Assembly (NCBI RefSeq): GCF_009758175.1
Contig: NZ_WRPM01000095.1
Location: forward strand, 1-64,000
Length of the DNA stretch: 64,000 bases
Direction: 5' to 3'
Origin: Nesterenkonia alkaliphila
Lineage (GTDB): Bacteria > Actinomycetota > Actinomycetes > Actinomycetales > Micrococcaceae
In this document: one piece after another, positions 17,860-26,960 of the stretch
Numbering within the stretch: position 1 is the first letter of the stretch
Layout: the number at the start of each line of letters is the position of its first letter
The notes under the pieces: generated by a model
What the model saw: the letters and a program-made list of their open reading frames with translations, nothing else
Database searches by the model: none
What the model was told of the DNA's origin: nothing
Program-made: the position numbers and the translations under genes

Positions 17860-18702
17860 TCATGCGAACAGCAGCCGCTCGGTGAAGTAGACGATGGCGC
17901 CCATGGCCGCCACAGGTGCTGCGCCCACCGCCAGACGCGAAAGCAGCTGCTCCGGGGCGCCCTGCAGGAAGAGGAATCTGCGAAAGCTGGCCAGCAGCAC
18001 ACCGGCCGCCAGCCCGACGGCGGCGGCGAAGAGCAGCGTCAGCTCGCCCCAGACCAGGGCGGTGACCACAGCCGCAGCCGCGGCGACTGCGATGGTCAGC
18101 GGCAGCACCAGTGCGTCCCGGGCCGGAATGCAAGCCGCAACAGTGCCGACCATCAGGGCAAAGGCGGCCAAAGCCACCACAGAGAGCTCACCACCAGGTC
18201 CGGTGACTCCCAGCACCCCCCAGTCCTCATAGGGGAAGAAGCCACGGACCCGCAGGCTGCCCAGGCCAATGCCGTTCTCCGCCTCGGCCAGGCCGGCGGG
18301 GTAACGCAGCCCTGCGACCCAACCGGCCGCAGTGGTGGTGATCACCACCCCGGCGCAGGCACCCAGGGTGGACTCCAGGCGATGCGGCCGCCCCGCGCCC
18401 CGGAGCACCTGGATGACAAAGACCACCATGACCCCGAAGGCCAGCGCCACTGAGGACCAGAAGAAAAGGGCCTCCACCTGTGTGACGACTGCTGCCCCCA
18501 CTGCTGCCACGACTCCGGCGGCCATGATGACAGCTGAGAGGGACTTGCGTGCGGTGACTCCCATCAGCTGCGGCCAGCCCAGTGCCACCACTGCGCACAG
18601 CGCGCAGACCACCAGGGTCAGCGGCGCGACCCCGAACCAGGAGGCGGCTGCGAGCGCGGCGGCACCGAGCAGGGCGGCCAGCGCTACGTGCAGGTAGTTC
18701 AC
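17860..18702 (-). CDS. Polytopic membrane protein of unknown function
   Basis: The 280-residue product is almost entirely hydrophobic, with roughly eight predicted membrane helices and few loops. It begins MNYLHVALAALLGAAALAAA, after a GGAGG Shine-Dalgarno. Integral membrane proteins of this type are common next to ygfZ/glnR in actinobacteria, but no activity is established. Its upstream region is shared with the divergent glnR-like gene. Confidence 0.8.
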   Translation of the reverse strand: MNYLHVALAALLGAAALAAASWFGVAPLTLVVCALCAVVALGWPQLMGVTARKSLSAVIMAAGVVAAVGAAVVTQVEALFFWSSVALAFGVMVVFVIQVLRGAGRPHRLESTLGACAGVVITTTAAGWVAGLRYPAGLAEAENGIGLGSLRVRGFFPYEDWGVLGVTGPGGELSVVALAAFALMVGTVAACIPARDALVLPLTIAVAAAAAVVTALVWGELTLLFAAAVGLAAGVLLASFRRFLFLQGAPEQLLSRLAVGAAPVAAMGAIVYFTERLLFA

Positions 18703-18881
18703 GCCTCCATCCTGCCAGAGCTCGGAACATGGATATACTCATCGCGTTCGCTCAAACGTTTTTCACAATGCGGAATGACAGCGCGATGTGACTCATCTCA
18801 CTGTGTTTTCTCGCATCGTGGGATCGGATGGAGTGTCAGACTTATTGACCAACGAGAAGCAACCTTAGGGAGGGTTCACGG

Positions 18882-19571
18882 ATGGCTCAGGTGCTTCTGC
18901 TCTCTGACGCCCCGGAAGACACCCTGCCGTCTCTGGAGCTGCTCAACCACCGGATCCGCAGCTTCCCTGCTGAGGCATCCTCCATTGTGCGCGCTCCCAA
19001 TGTGGACATCACCCTGATCGATGCCCGGACCAATCTGGCCCACGCCCGCTCGCTCTGCCAGCTGGTGAAGTCCTCCATGCTCTCCCCGGTGATCGTAGTG
19101 GTCAGTGAGACCGGGCTGCCTACGCTCAATGAGAATTGGCAGGCCGATGACTTCGTGCTCACTGAGGCCTCCCCCGGGGAGGTGGACGCCCGGATCCGGA
19201 TGGCCTCCGTGGAGGCCGAGGACGAGGCGCCGGCCGGCGAGATCAGGGCAGGAGCCATCGTGATCGATGAAACCACGTATATGGCCACCATCCACGGCAA
19301 GCTGCTGAACCTCACCTATAAGGAGTTCGAGCTGCTCAAGCACCTGGCCCTGCACCCCGGCCAGGTCTTCACCCGCGACCGGCTGCTGCACGATGTGTGG
19401 GGCTATGACTACTTCGGTGGCACCCGCACCGTGGACGTGCACATCCGGCGCCTGCGCTCCAAGCTCGGCCCGGAGCATGAGTCCCTGATCGGCACCGTCC
19501 GCAATGTCGGCTACCGGCTGCTGGTGGAAGGCTCGGCTCACCAGGAAGCAGCTGACGACGACGCCGCCTGA
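18882..19571 (+). CDS. glnR: GlnR-type orphan response regulator
   Basis: The OmpR/PhoB-fold protein (229 residues) has an atypical receiver domain. Asp47 in TLIDART corresponds to the usual acceptor, but the paired N-terminal acidic residues are not standard (LLLSDAPED). The C-terminal winged helix is complete (LTYKEFELLKHLALHPGQVF, VDVHIRRLRSKLG). No kinase gene adjoins it. In Mycobacterium tuberculosis the same pair, glnR-mshD, is adjacent. GlnR controls nitrogen assimilation genes; assignment here rests on domain form and synteny. Confidence 0.8.
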   Translation: MAQVLLLSDAPEDTLPSLELLNHRIRSFPAEASSIVRAPNVDITLIDARTNLAHARSLCQLVKSSMLSPVIVVVSETGLPTLNENWQADDFVLTEASPGEVDARIRMASVEAEDEAPAGEIRAGAIVIDETTYMATIHGKLLNLTYKEFELLKHLALHPGQVFTRDRLLHDVWGYDYFGGTRTVDVHIRRLRSKLGPEHESLIGTVRNVGYRLLVEGSAHQEAADDDAA

Positions 19572-19677
19572 GCAGGCACTGGGTGAACGGCGCAGCTGCA
19601 CTCAGCGTCATCCGAGATCTTCCACACCTGGCAGGACTGGGGTGGCCCGGGCTCGGCCTGGTAGCAGGCCGGTCCGA

Positions 19678-19683
19678 TAGGCT
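19678..19683 (+). promoter_or_regulatory. -10 hexamer for leaderless mshD
   Basis: TAGGCT lies 6 nt before the ATG, and no Shine-Dalgarno is seen. Confidence 0.7.
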
Positions 19684-19689
19684 CACCCC

Positions 19690-20766
19690 ATGAGCTTCGG
19701 TGTACAGGTTGAGCTGGTTCACTCCGCTCCCACTGCTGAGCAGCTGTCGGCGCTGCGGGAACTCGCCTCAGCGGCGCAGCGATCCGACCTCGCACCACCG
19801 TTCGGCGACCAGACCTGGGTGGAACTGACCCGCCAGGAGCCCGATACCGTGGCGGTGGCCTACGCCTGGGTGCAGGAGGAGAACGAGGCCGCCGGAACGC
19901 AGGCCGGCCCCGGTGCCGGGTCTGTGGCGGGGCATGAGGAGCCTGAGCAGGGCGAGGCGCAGGCTGACTCCCCCAATCCTGGCACATTGGCGGGGGCGGG
20001 CGTCGTCGTACTGGGGCATGCCGATGAGGCTGGCGAAGCGGCGGAGCCGAACCTCCTGGAGCTGGTGGTGCACCCGGATCTCCGGGAACGCGGAATCGGT
20101 TCCCAGCTGGCGGCTGTGCTCAACGATTCGGTGCTCTCCCCGCAGCCGGGCACCGCCCACCGGGCCTGGGCACATGGTGGCCACCCTGGTGCGCCCCGGT
20201 TAGCGGATCGGTTCGAGTGGGCACCGGTGCGTGAACTGTGGCAGATGCGGTTGGAGAACGATGTGCCGCTGCCGGGGACCGAGCTGCCCGCAGGCATCCG
20301 GCTGGGCAGCTTCCGGCCCGGCCAGGACGAACAGGCCTGGCTGGAGGTCAATGCCGCCGCGTTCGCTGATCACCCGGAGCAGGGCCGGCTCACCCTGGAG
20401 GACCTGCAGGCCCGAATGGCTGAGGACTGGTTCTCCGCCGAAGGCTTCCTGATGGCCTGGGACACTGCGGCAGCGGGCGAAGAGCTATTGGGCTTTCACT
20501 GGACCAAGACCCACCGCCAGGACGATGGTCCGGATATCGGGGAGGTCTATGTGGTGGGAGTCGCGCCCTCCGCCCAGGGGCGCAGGCTCGGCCGGGCCCT
20601 CACCACCGCTGGGATCGAGCATCTGCGTGCAGAGGGCGTGGCGGCGGTGATCCTCTACGTGGATGCGGAGAACACCGCGGCCACCAGGCTGTACCAAGGG
20701 CTGGGCTTCACTGTGGCTCACACTGACATTCAGTACGCCCCAATAGTGGAGACCCGATTGAGCTGA
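19690..20766 (+). CDS. mshD: Mycothiol synthase
   Basis: MshD acetylates the Cys-GlcN-Ins intermediate in the last step of mycothiol synthesis. Two GNAT domains are visible. The N-terminal one has VVHPDLRERGIGSQL (acetyl-CoA loop R-E-R-G-I-G). The C-terminal active one has VVGVAPSAQGRRLGRAL, then LYVDAENTAATRLYQGLGF. At 358 residues it is longer than the mycobacterial enzyme because of an inserted Glu/Gly-rich loop at about 60-100. It follows glnR, as in mycobacteria, and marks the genome as a mycothiol producer. Confidence 0.93.
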   Translation: MSFGVQVELVHSAPTAEQLSALRELASAAQRSDLAPPFGDQTWVELTRQEPDTVAVAYAWVQEENEAAGTQAGPGAGSVAGHEEPEQGEAQADSPNPGTLAGAGVVVLGHADEAGEAAEPNLLELVVHPDLRERGIGSQLAAVLNDSVLSPQPGTAHRAWAHGGHPGAPRLADRFEWAPVRELWQMRLENDVPLPGTELPAGIRLGSFRPGQDEQAWLEVNAAAFADHPEQGRLTLEDLQARMAEDWFSAEGFLMAWDTAAAGEELLGFHWTKTHRQDDGPDIGEVYVVGVAPSAQGRRLGRALTTAGIEHLRAEGVAAVILYVDAENTAATRLYQGLGFTVAHTDIQYAPIVETRLS

Positions 20767-20819
20767 GAGGGAACCTGAGCTTGCTCAGATGTTGCCCGAG
20801 GCGATTGAGGGTTGCCCGC

Positions 20820-20970
20820 TGTGCGGGCCGCCGGCAGCCGAGCCGGCCTGAGTCCCCGCAGGGCACAGCGCGGGGCCGACGGGCCCACGTCAGGAGTGAA
20901 GTTCCGCACAAGCGCAGCGAGAGCCGAGCGAGAGCGCCGGCGACATGCGCGCCGCCGGCGGGACCAACAC
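20820..20970. repeat. Dispersed GC-rich intergenic repeat, divergent copy 3
   Basis: The segment shares GGGCCCACGTCAGG-type sequence, the CTTCACTCC end (reverse strand) and a GCCGCCGGCGGGACC stretch with copies 1 and 2. It fills the mshD-mutT1 gap. Similarity is partial. Confidence 0.55.
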
Positions 20971-20973
20971 TGG

Positions 20974-20979
20974 TAAATT
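20974..20979 (+). promoter_or_regulatory. -10 hexamer for leaderless mutT1
   Basis: TAAATT lies 6 nt before the GTG at 20986, with no Shine-Dalgarno. Confidence 0.65.
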
Positions 20980-20985
20980 TTGGGC

Positions 20986-22002
20986 GTGACCACTCCTGAG
21001 GTGATGACTGAGGTTCCGCGCCGCCGCACCCCCTCTTTGTCTGATGACGGTACTGACGCCCAGGTCCTGGCCGCTGGAGCTCTGGTGTGGCGGCTGCACC
21101 GGGGAGCGCTGCATGTGCTGCTGATCCATCGCCCCCGGTATGACGACTGGTCCTTCCCCAAGGGGAAGCTGGACCCCGGGGAGACGCTTCCTGAGTGCGC
21201 AGTCCGGGAGGTGGCCGAGGAGATCGGGCTCAAGATTCGCCTGGGCATGCCGCTGCCGGTGACTCGCTATAGCGTCACCAAGAACTCCAAGTCCGGTCCG
21301 GCTGAGCAGACCAAAGAGGTGTGGTACTGGGCAGCCCAGAGCCTCGAAGGTAGGCCCCGGCCAGATGGCGAGGAGACCGACGACGTCGCATGGGTGGAGC
21401 CTGCCCGAGCCCGCCAGATGCTCACCAACCCGGGGGACATCGAACCGTTGGATGAGCTGGAGCGGCTGCATGAGCAGAATATCCTGCGAACTGTGCCCTT
21501 TGTGGTGCTGCGCCACGCCAAGGCGAAGCCACGCTCCTCCTGGTCCAAGGCCGAGTCTGAGCGGCCGCTTGCCGCCACCGGCAAGCGGCAGGCCAAAGCG
21601 GTGGAGCGCCTGCTGACCGCCTGGCGGCCCCGGCAGATCCATTCCAGCCCCTGGAAACGCTGTGCCGAGACCATTGCTCCCTATGTGAAGAAGCACCGGC
21701 ACCGGATCAGGTACCGCAAGACCCTGACCGAGAAGCGGGCCAAGCAGAACCCGGGCAAGGCCGCCTCCCGGGTGCGCAAATCCCTGGAATGGACCCAGCC
21801 GTCTCTGCTGTGCACGCACCGGCCGGTGCTGCCGATCGTGCTGGGCGAACTCAGCCGCTGGGCGGTGAGCCCGGAGGTGACCGGGGCACTTCCCCAGGAG
21901 GACCCGTATCTGAGCCCGGGCGGCGTCGTGGTTGCTCAGCAGGCGGTGGACCGCGGTGGCCGCATCGTCTCACTTGAGGTCTACGATCCGTTTGACGGCT
22001 GA
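20986..22002 (+). CDS. mutT1: MutT1-type Nudix hydrolase fused to histidine phosphatase
   Basis: The N-terminal Nudix domain (about 25-160) carries the full Nudix box, from GKLDPGET to REVAEEIG. The C-terminal half is a histidine-phosphatase domain beginning LRHAKAKPRSSW, with the second catalytic His in CTHRPVLP. The fusion equals mycobacterial MutT1, which removes 8-oxo-dGTP and diadenosine polyphosphates; those substrates are family knowledge. I chose the GTG at 20986 (VTTPEVMTE) because a -10 hexamer stops 6 nt before it; a TTG two codons upstream overlaps that region. Confidence 0.9.
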   Translation: MTTPEVMTEVPRRRTPSLSDDGTDAQVLAAGALVWRLHRGALHVLLIHRPRYDDWSFPKGKLDPGETLPECAVREVAEEIGLKIRLGMPLPVTRYSVTKNSKSGPAEQTKEVWYWAAQSLEGRPRPDGEETDDVAWVEPARARQMLTNPGDIEPLDELERLHEQNILRTVPFVVLRHAKAKPRSSWSKAESERPLAATGKRQAKAVERLLTAWRPRQIHSSPWKRCAETIAPYVKKHRHRIRYRKTLTEKRAKQNPGKAASRVRKSLEWTQPSLLCTHRPVLPIVLGELSRWAVSPEVTGALPQEDPYLSPGGVVVAQQAVDRGGRIVSLEVYDPFDG

Positions 22003-22051
22003 GCAGGTCCTGGCGGCATGCGGCTCAGTGACATAGGTTACGTTCCACGAC

Positions 22052-22057
22052 TACTCT
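22052..22057 (+). promoter_or_regulatory. -10 hexamer for leaderless acetyltransferase mRNA
   Basis: TACTCT lies 6 nt before the ATG at 22064. Confidence 0.65.
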
Positions 22058-22063
22058 TGTTCT

Positions 22064-22414
22064 ATGGGTAAGCACGCCGCACCGGAGCAGAAAAACGTTC
22101 ACCCCAGTGCCGAACTGGTGATCGACAGCGACCGCCGCCGGGCCGAACTATGGGATGAGATCGGCGGCAAACGCACCTTCATCGGGTTTGTAGGCTACGC
22201 CGAGGAGACCATCGGCGGGCAGCCGGTCTGGCTGCTGATGCACACTATCGTCAGCGAGCGCTTTGGACGGCAGGGCTACGCCCGGGCTCTGGTGACCCTG
22301 CTGCTGGACAGACTTGCCGCCGAGGGCAAGAGGTTCACCTCCGAGTGCACCTATATTGATCACTATCTGGCCCGCTACCAGGAGTACCGCAAGCATCAGG
22401 CACTGCTGGCCTGA
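22064..22414 (+). CDS. Small GNAT-like N-acetyltransferase (YjdJ/NATD1 type)
   Basis: The 116-residue protein shows the short GNAT form. It has beta strands around FIGFVGYAEE and LMHTIVSERFGRQGYARALV, where RFGRQGYA is the acetyl-CoA loop, and ends in CTYIDHYLARYQEYRKH. Such proteins are small cytosolic acetyltransferases of mostly unknown substrate. It lies alone between mutT1 and thyA with its own leaderless-type promoter. Confidence 0.85.
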   Translation: MGKHAAPEQKNVHPSAELVIDSDRRRAELWDEIGGKRTFIGFVGYAEETIGGQPVWLLMHTIVSERFGRQGYARALVTLLLDRLAAEGKRFTSECTYIDHYLARYQEYRKHQALLA

Positions 22415-22529
22415 ACCTATCCCGGCCGCGGCTACGCCACGAGGTGGCACGCCCAGGCGCTGCCGCGTTTTCGCGGGTCCCAGAGGTCGGGGCTCCGGGC
22501 CCGGGTGCTGCCTGAGGTGGTCCGCTCAA

Positions 22530-22605
22530 CCGTGACACCGTTGCACGCGCCCCTGACGTCAGGGGCCCGCCGCGCCCCGCGTACGCGGAGCTTCACCCCT
22601 GAAGA
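22530..22605. repeat. Dispersed GC-rich intergenic repeat, copy 4
   Basis: TTGCACG, CCCCTGACGTCAGGGGCCCG and GCTTCACCCCTGAA follow in the same order as in copies 1 and 2. It lies in the 236-bp gap before thyA. Confidence 0.7.
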
Positions 22606-22638
22606 ACTCGCCTTCGCTGTGCTCGGCTCGGGAGTCGA

Positions 22639-22644
22639 TAGACT
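22639..22644 (+). promoter_or_regulatory. -10 hexamer for leaderless thyA
   Basis: TAGACT lies 6 nt before the GTG start. Confidence 0.75.
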
Positions 22645-22650
22645 GAGGCG

Positions 22651-23457
22651 GTGAGTTCAATCCCCACTCCATATGAGGACCTGCTGGCCGATGTGCTGGA
22701 GTACGGCACGCAGAAGTCCGACCGCACCGGGACCGGAACCCGCAGCGTGTTCGGCCGACAGATCCGCTATGACCTGACTGAATCCTTCCCGCTGATCACC
22801 ACCAAGCGGGTGCACTTCAAAGCTGTGGCCCTGGAGCTGCTGTGGTTCTTGCGCGGCGACTCCAATGTGCGCTGGCTGCAGGAGCGCGGAGTGCGAATCT
22901 GGAACGAATGGGCCGATGAGAACGGGGACCTCGGTCCGGTATACGGGGTCCAATGGCGATCCTGGCCCACTCCGGAGGGCGGCTCCGTGGACCAGATCAG
23001 CCAGCTGGTCGAGCAGCTGCGCAGCAACCCGGACTCCCGGCGGCATGTGGTCACCGCCTGGAACCCCGGCCAGATCGCCGAGATGGCGCTGCCGCCCTGC
23101 CACATCCTCTTTCAGTTCTACGTGGCCGAGGGCCGGCTGAGCTGCCAGCTCTATCAGCGCAGCGCAGATATGTTCCTGGGGGTGCCGTTCAACATTGCCA
23201 GCTACTCGCTGCTCACGGTGATGCTGGCCCACCAGACGGGGCTTCAGCCGGGCGAATTCATCTGGACCGGCGGGGACTGTCACATCTACAGCAACCATGA
23301 GGAGCAGGTGCGCGAACAACTTTCGCGGGATCCCAAGCCCTATCCGCGCCTGCAGCTGGCTCGGCAGCCGGAGTCGATCTTCGACTATGAGTACGAGGAC
23401 TTCGAGGTGCTGGGCTATGATCCGCACCCGACGATCAAGGCCAAAGTTGCCGTCTGA
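22651..23457 (+). CDS. thyA: Thymidylate synthase
   Basis: ThyA methylates dUMP to dTMP using methylene-tetrahydrofolate. The 268-residue protein has the catalytic Cys in [10 protein letters not shown], the dUMP-binding [12 protein letters not shown] and the conserved end IKAKVAV. Length is that of the E. coli-type short form. The GTG start follows a -10 box by 6 nt. dfrA follows about 100 bp downstream, pairing the two enzymes of the thymidylate cycle. Confidence 0.98.
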   Translation: MSSIPTPYEDLLADVLEYGTQKSDRTGTGTRSVFGRQIRYDLTESFPLITTKRVHFKAVALELLWFLRGDSNVRWLQERGVRIWNEWADENGDLGPVYGVQWRSWPTPEGGSVDQISQLVEQLRSNPDSRRHVVTAWNPGQIAEMALPPCHILFQFYVAEGRLSCQLYQRSADMFLGVPFNIASYSLLTVMLAHQTGLQPGEFIWTGGDCHIYSNHEEQVREQLSRDPKPYPRLQLARQPESIFDYEYEDFEVLGYDPHPTIKAKVAV

Positions 23458-23561
23458 GCACGTCGAGTGGTGAATTCTCCCCGCTATGACTGCTGAACCG
23501 GCGCGAATAACGGGGATATTTCACCAGTCAATGCAGGAGACCGGCACAGGTAGGAGAGCCG

Positions 23562-24332
23562 ATGAGCGCAGCTGAGGTAGGGATGATCTGGGCCCAGGCG
23601 CACAATGGCGTGATTGGGGCAGACAACACTATGCCCTGGCATCTGCCGGAGGATCTGGACTACTTCAAGGCCACCACCGCCGGCTGCCCGGTGATCATGG
23701 GGCGCAGGACCTGGGAGTCCCTGCCGACGCGATTCCGCCCGCTGCCGCAGCGGACCAATATCGTAGTCACCGGCGACGCCGCGGCCGCAGCTGAGCTGGA
23801 GAAGTCAGGGGCTGTGCCGGCCACTTCCCTGGAGGAGGCTCTGCTGCTGGCCCGGCCACAGGCAGCAGCCTCGGGGCGCATCTGGATCATGGGCGGCGGC
23901 CGGGTCTATGCCGAAGCACTGGAGAAGGACCTTGCTGATCTGGCCTCGGTGACCCTCATCGACCAAGAGATTCCCGGGGACACCTACGCCCCGGTGCTGG
24001 ACCCCGACCGCTGGGCCCGCACTGAGGCCGATCCGCAGCAGGGCTGGCATCAGTCCCGATCCGGGCTGAACTACCGGTTCGACACCTACCGCCGGCGTCC
24101 GCCCAAGAAGTCCGCTGCCGCCAAGATCTGGGGAACCCTGCTGCTGGTGGTGGGCGGGTTATTCGCCCTCGGCGTAGTGGGCAATGCTGCCAGCGGGCGA
24201 ACTGCCCAGATTCGCGCTGAGATGCCCGGGGATCTCGCCTATCAGCTGACCGTCACCGTCATGAACGTCCTGGTGCTCCTACTGCCGGTACTGGGTCTAT
24301 GGATCCTGCTGCGTAAGCCCAAACGCCGGTGA
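23562..24332 (+). CDS. folA: Dihydrofolate reductase with C-terminal membrane extension
   Basis: Residues 1-175 are a full [34 protein letters not shown], an IMGGG cofactor loop, and the C-terminal [10 protein letters not shown] further 80 residues follow. They contain a basic linker (PPKKSAAAK) and two hydrophobic segments, about 190-208 and 226-246, ending in KPKRR. Ordinary DHFR is soluble at about 160-190 residues, so this copy appears anchored to the membrane. A frame-preserving fusion with a lost membrane gene is an alternative explanation. A GTAGGAGA Shine-Dalgarno precedes the ATG. Confidence 0.93.
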   Translation: MSAAEVGMIWAQAHNGVIGADNTMPWHLPEDLDYFKATTAGCPVIMGRRTWESLPTRFRPLPQRTNIVVTGDAAAAAELEKSGAVPATSLEEALLLARPQAAASGRIWIMGGGRVYAEALEKDLADLASVTLIDQEIPGDTYAPVLDPDRWARTEADPQQGWHQSRSGLNYRFDTYRRRPPKKSAAAKIWGTLLLVVGGLFALGVVGNAASGRTAQIRAEMPGDLAYQLTVTVMNVLVLLLPVLGLWILLRKPKRR

Positions 24333-24368
24333 GGCACACCAGCAGCTGACCCGTCCAGACGAACTCGT

Positions 24369-24374
24369 TAGGCT
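24369..24374 (+). promoter_or_regulatory. -10 hexamer for leaderless asd
   Basis: TAGGCT lies 7 nt before the ATG at 24382; no Shine-Dalgarno is seen. Confidence 0.7.
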
Positions 24375-24381
24375 AGTAGGC

Positions 24382-25584
24382 ATGACTTCTGCACCCGCTG
24401 ATACTGCTGCCCTGAGCTCCGCCCCCGGCCAGACGCTGTCCGTCGGCCTGATCGGTTGGCGCGGCATGGTCGGCTCGGTGCTGATGCAGCGCTTTGTGGA
24501 CGAGGGGGATTTTTCCCACTTCAACCCGGTGTTCTTCTCCACCTCGGCTGCTGGGAAGCCAGCTCCGGAGTTCCAGGGCGCCTCCCCGGAGACGGCCCAG
24601 CTGCAGGATGCCTACGACGTGGCGACCCTGGCCAAACTGCCCATCATCGTCACCATGCAGGGCGGGGAGTACACCCAGGAGGTCTACCCCAAGCTGCGGG
24701 CCGCCGGCTGGGACGGGATCTGGATCGACGCCGCCTCCGCACTGCGCATGGCGGAGAGCTCCATCATTGTGTTGGACCCGGTCAACCGGGATGTCATCGA
24801 TGCCGGGCTGGCCGCCGGAGTCAAGGAGTTCGTGGGCGGCAACTGCACTGTCTCCTGCATGCTGATGGGCCTGGGCGGGCTGTTCAAGCAGGACCTGGTG
24901 GAATGGGGCACTGCCATGACCTACCAGGCCGCCTCCGGCGGGGGCGCCAAGCATATGCGGGAACTGCTGAACCAGTTCGGGCACCTGCACGGGGAGGTGG
25001 CTGATGAGCTGGCGGATCCGGCCAGCGCAATCCTGGAAATTGACCGCAAGGTGCTGGCTGCCCAGCGCAGCGGGCTGGACGCCTCCCAGTTCGGGGTGCC
25101 GCTGGCCGGCTCGCTGATCCCATGGATCGACTCCGATCTCGGCAACGGCATGTCCAAGGAGGAGTGCAAGGGTTCCGAGGAGACCAATAAGATCCTGGGC
25201 CGCGGGCAGAACCTTGCCCCAGGGGTGCAGCGGCGCGGAGCTGCCATTCCCTTCGAGTCGCTGTGTGTGCGGGTCGGTGCGCTGCGAAGCCACTCCCAGG
25301 CGCTGACCCTGAAGCTGCGCAAGGACCTTCCGGTAGCCGAAATTGAGCAGATCATCGCCGAGGGCTCCGAGTGGGCCAAGGTGGTGCCCAATGAGAAGGA
25401 GGCGACCATGGAGCAGCTGACCCCCGTGGCCGCCACCGGGGGACTGACCATTCCGGTGGGCCGGATCCGCAAGCTGGAGATGGGTGGGGAGTACATCAGC
25501 GCCTTCACCATCGGTGACCAGCTGCTGTGGGGCGCGGCTGAGCCACTGCGCCGTATGCTGCTCATCGCCCTCGGAAAGCTCTGA
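24382..25584 (+). CDS. asd: Aspartate-semialdehyde dehydrogenase, E. coli type
   Basis: Asd reduces aspartyl phosphate to the semialdehyde, feeding methionine, threonine and lysine/diaminopimelate synthesis. The NADP loop is [12 protein letters not shown], the catalytic Cys lies in [10 protein letters not shown], and the His region is near [10 protein letters not shown]. It belongs to the proteobacterial subtype, unlike the shorter Corynebacterium-type enzyme. An N-terminal extension of about 18 residues precedes the dinucleotide fold. Confidence 0.95.
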   Translation: MTSAPADTAALSSAPGQTLSVGLIGWRGMVGSVLMQRFVDEGDFSHFNPVFFSTSAAGKPAPEFQGASPETAQLQDAYDVATLAKLPIIVTMQGGEYTQEVYPKLRAAGWDGIWIDAASALRMAESSIIVLDPVNRDVIDAGLAAGVKEFVGGNCTVSCMLMGLGGLFKQDLVEWGTAMTYQAASGGGAKHMRELLNQFGHLHGEVADELADPASAILEIDRKVLAAQRSGLDASQFGVPLAGSLIPWIDSDLGNGMSKEECKGSEETNKILGRGQNLAPGVQRRGAAIPFESLCVRVGALRSHSQALTLKLRKDLPVAEIEQIIAEGSEWAKVVPNEKEATMEQLTPVAATGGLTIPVGRIRKLEMGGEYISAFTIGDQLLWGAAEPLRRMLLIALGKL

Positions 25585-25625
25585 ACCGCCTGCGGAGCTT
25601 CAGCTCTGCCGGTACTGTGGGCGCT

Positions 25626-26651
25626 TCATAGCTGCTGAGACAGCCTGCGGATGATCTCTCCAGCAGGGGCGGCGGCAGCCTTCCGGTAGCCGGTCCCAGC
25701 CCAGAGATGCAACCGCTGGGCGTCCCCAGCTTGCGCTGCGGCCTGACGCAGCGCCCTGGTGAGGTGGTGGACCTCCGGGTATCCGGTGGGGGCGGCGTCC
25801 TGGTGCCGGTCGATGAATCCATTGCGCAGGGCCCGGGCCGGGCGGCCGGTGAATGCCCGGGTGAGCACAGTCTCCTGGAACGCCGGGTCAGCCAGGGCGG
25901 CCCGGTGGGCAGGCGAAGTCCCGGCCTCATCGGCACGCAGCAGAAGGGTGCCCACAGCTGCGGCCTCGGCCCCGGCATCAAGGATGCGCCGGAGAGCTTC
26001 GGCACCGTCCACTCCCCCGGCCCCAATCAGGGGCAGGTCCACTGTGCCGCGGACCCGCTCTACCAGTTCCGCAGTCTCCACCGGCTCGGGGGTAGCGAAT
26101 GGGTCGTGAGTGGCACTGTGCCCGCCGGCACCGAACCCTTGGACCACCAGCCCGTCAGCGCCGGTTTCACTGGCAGCCACCGCCTCTGCCGGGGTGGTGA
26201 CGCTGATCAGCACTCTGCTGCCGGCCCGCTGCAGAGCCGCGACCTCGCCCGGGTCGGGGAGTCCGAAGGTGAACGAGACCACCGGAACCGGTTCGGAGAC
26301 CAGCAGCTCCAACTTCTGCGGCAGGTAGTCGTCATCTGACTTCGGCTGAGGGTCCAGCTGCAGGCCGTAGGCCTCAGCTTCTGCCTGAAGCCGCTCGGAG
26401 TAGCGGCGGAAGGACTGCCGGTCGACGGAGGGTCCGTTGAGAACGAAGAGGTTCACCCCGAAGTCCACCCCGAGACCGCGAACCGCTTCAATCTCGGCGC
26501 TGAGCACATCAGCCGGCTTGTTCCCACCGGCCAGGAAGGGGAACGCGCCCGCCTCTGCGACTGCACTGGCCAGCTCGGGGCTACTGGGCCCTCCAGCCAT
26601 CGGGGCAGCCACAATCGGCAGGGGTGAGTCCAGCACACGGTTCCTCGTCAT
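25626..26651 (-). CDS. Nitronate monooxygenase/NPD-like FMN oxidoreductase
   Basis: The 341-residue TIM-barrel enzyme starts MTRNRVLDSPLPIVAAPMAG at 26651, with GGAGGA upstream. Typical family segments are AGGNKPADVLSAEI, VVQGFGAGGHSATHDPF and LIGAGGVDGAEALRRIL. Relatives oxidise nitronates such as propionate 3-nitronate, or are enoyl-reductase-like. The GxGGH motif is retained. A longer in-frame extension to 26885 overlaps a remnant gene on the other strand and is not homologous. Confidence 0.88.
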   Translation of the reverse strand: MTRNRVLDSPLPIVAAPMAGGPSSPELASAVAEAGAFPFLAGGNKPADVLSAEIEAVRGLGVDFGVNLFVLNGPSVDRQSFRRYSERLQAEAEAYGLQLDPQPKSDDDYLPQKLELLVSEPVPVVSFTFGLPDPGEVAALQRAGSRVLISVTTPAEAVAASETGADGLVVQGFGAGGHSATHDPFATPEPVETAELVERVRGTVDLPLIGAGGVDGAEALRRILDAGAEAAAVGTLLLRADEAGTSPAHRAALADPAFQETVLTRAFTGRPARALRNGFIDRHQDAAPTGYPEVHHLTRALRQAAAQAGDAQRLHLWAGTGYRKAAAAPAGEIIRRLSQQL

Positions 26652-26768
26652 CGACAGTCCTCCAGTCCATCGCTCCCGCTGCCAGCCTACCGAGCCAGCT
26701 GCCAGCCTACGCCGCACAGGTGAGCGGCCACCGTCTGCTTCAGGAGCCATGTGGCGGCTTAGCCGAAC

Positions 26769-26774
26769 TACACT
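26769..26774 (+). promoter_or_regulatory. -10 hexamer of the DJ-1/PfpI remnant
   Basis: TACACT lies 6 nt before the ATG at 26781, the same architecture as the intact leaderless genes. Confidence 0.5.
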
Positions 26775-26780
26775 GGCAGC

Positions 26781-26915
26781 ATGGTCGCCCCGCTGCAGAT
26801 TGTTGCCCTGCTGTTCCCGAATGTCACGCAGCTGGATCTGATCGGTCCCGCAGGGCTGAGCCCGCAGCTCCTCTCCGGGCACCAACGCGGTTACCCGGGG
26901 TTCACCCGGACTGGA
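26781..26915 (+). pseudogene. DJ-1/PfpI (ThiJ) family remnant, N-terminal 25 residues
   Basis: The frame begins MVAPLQIVALLFPNVTQLDL and continues IGPAG, a clear match to the first strand and helix of DJ-1/PfpI-type amidase-like proteins (isonitrile hydratase, GATase1-like regulators). After that the sequence is unrelated and stops at 44 codons. The catalytic Cys elbow is absent. The start and promoter survive while the rest was deleted. The next gene begins 45 bp downstream. Confidence 0.65.
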
Positions 26916-26960
26916 TAGTGTGGGGAGCGACCCCGCAGAGGAACTCAGAAGGAGAGTCCG

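Noticed and set aside
26651-26885. N-terminal extension of the nitronate-monooxygenase-like protein
   Set aside because: The extra residues are not family-like and overlap the DJ-1/PfpI remnant and its promoter. A Shine-Dalgarno supports the start at 26651.
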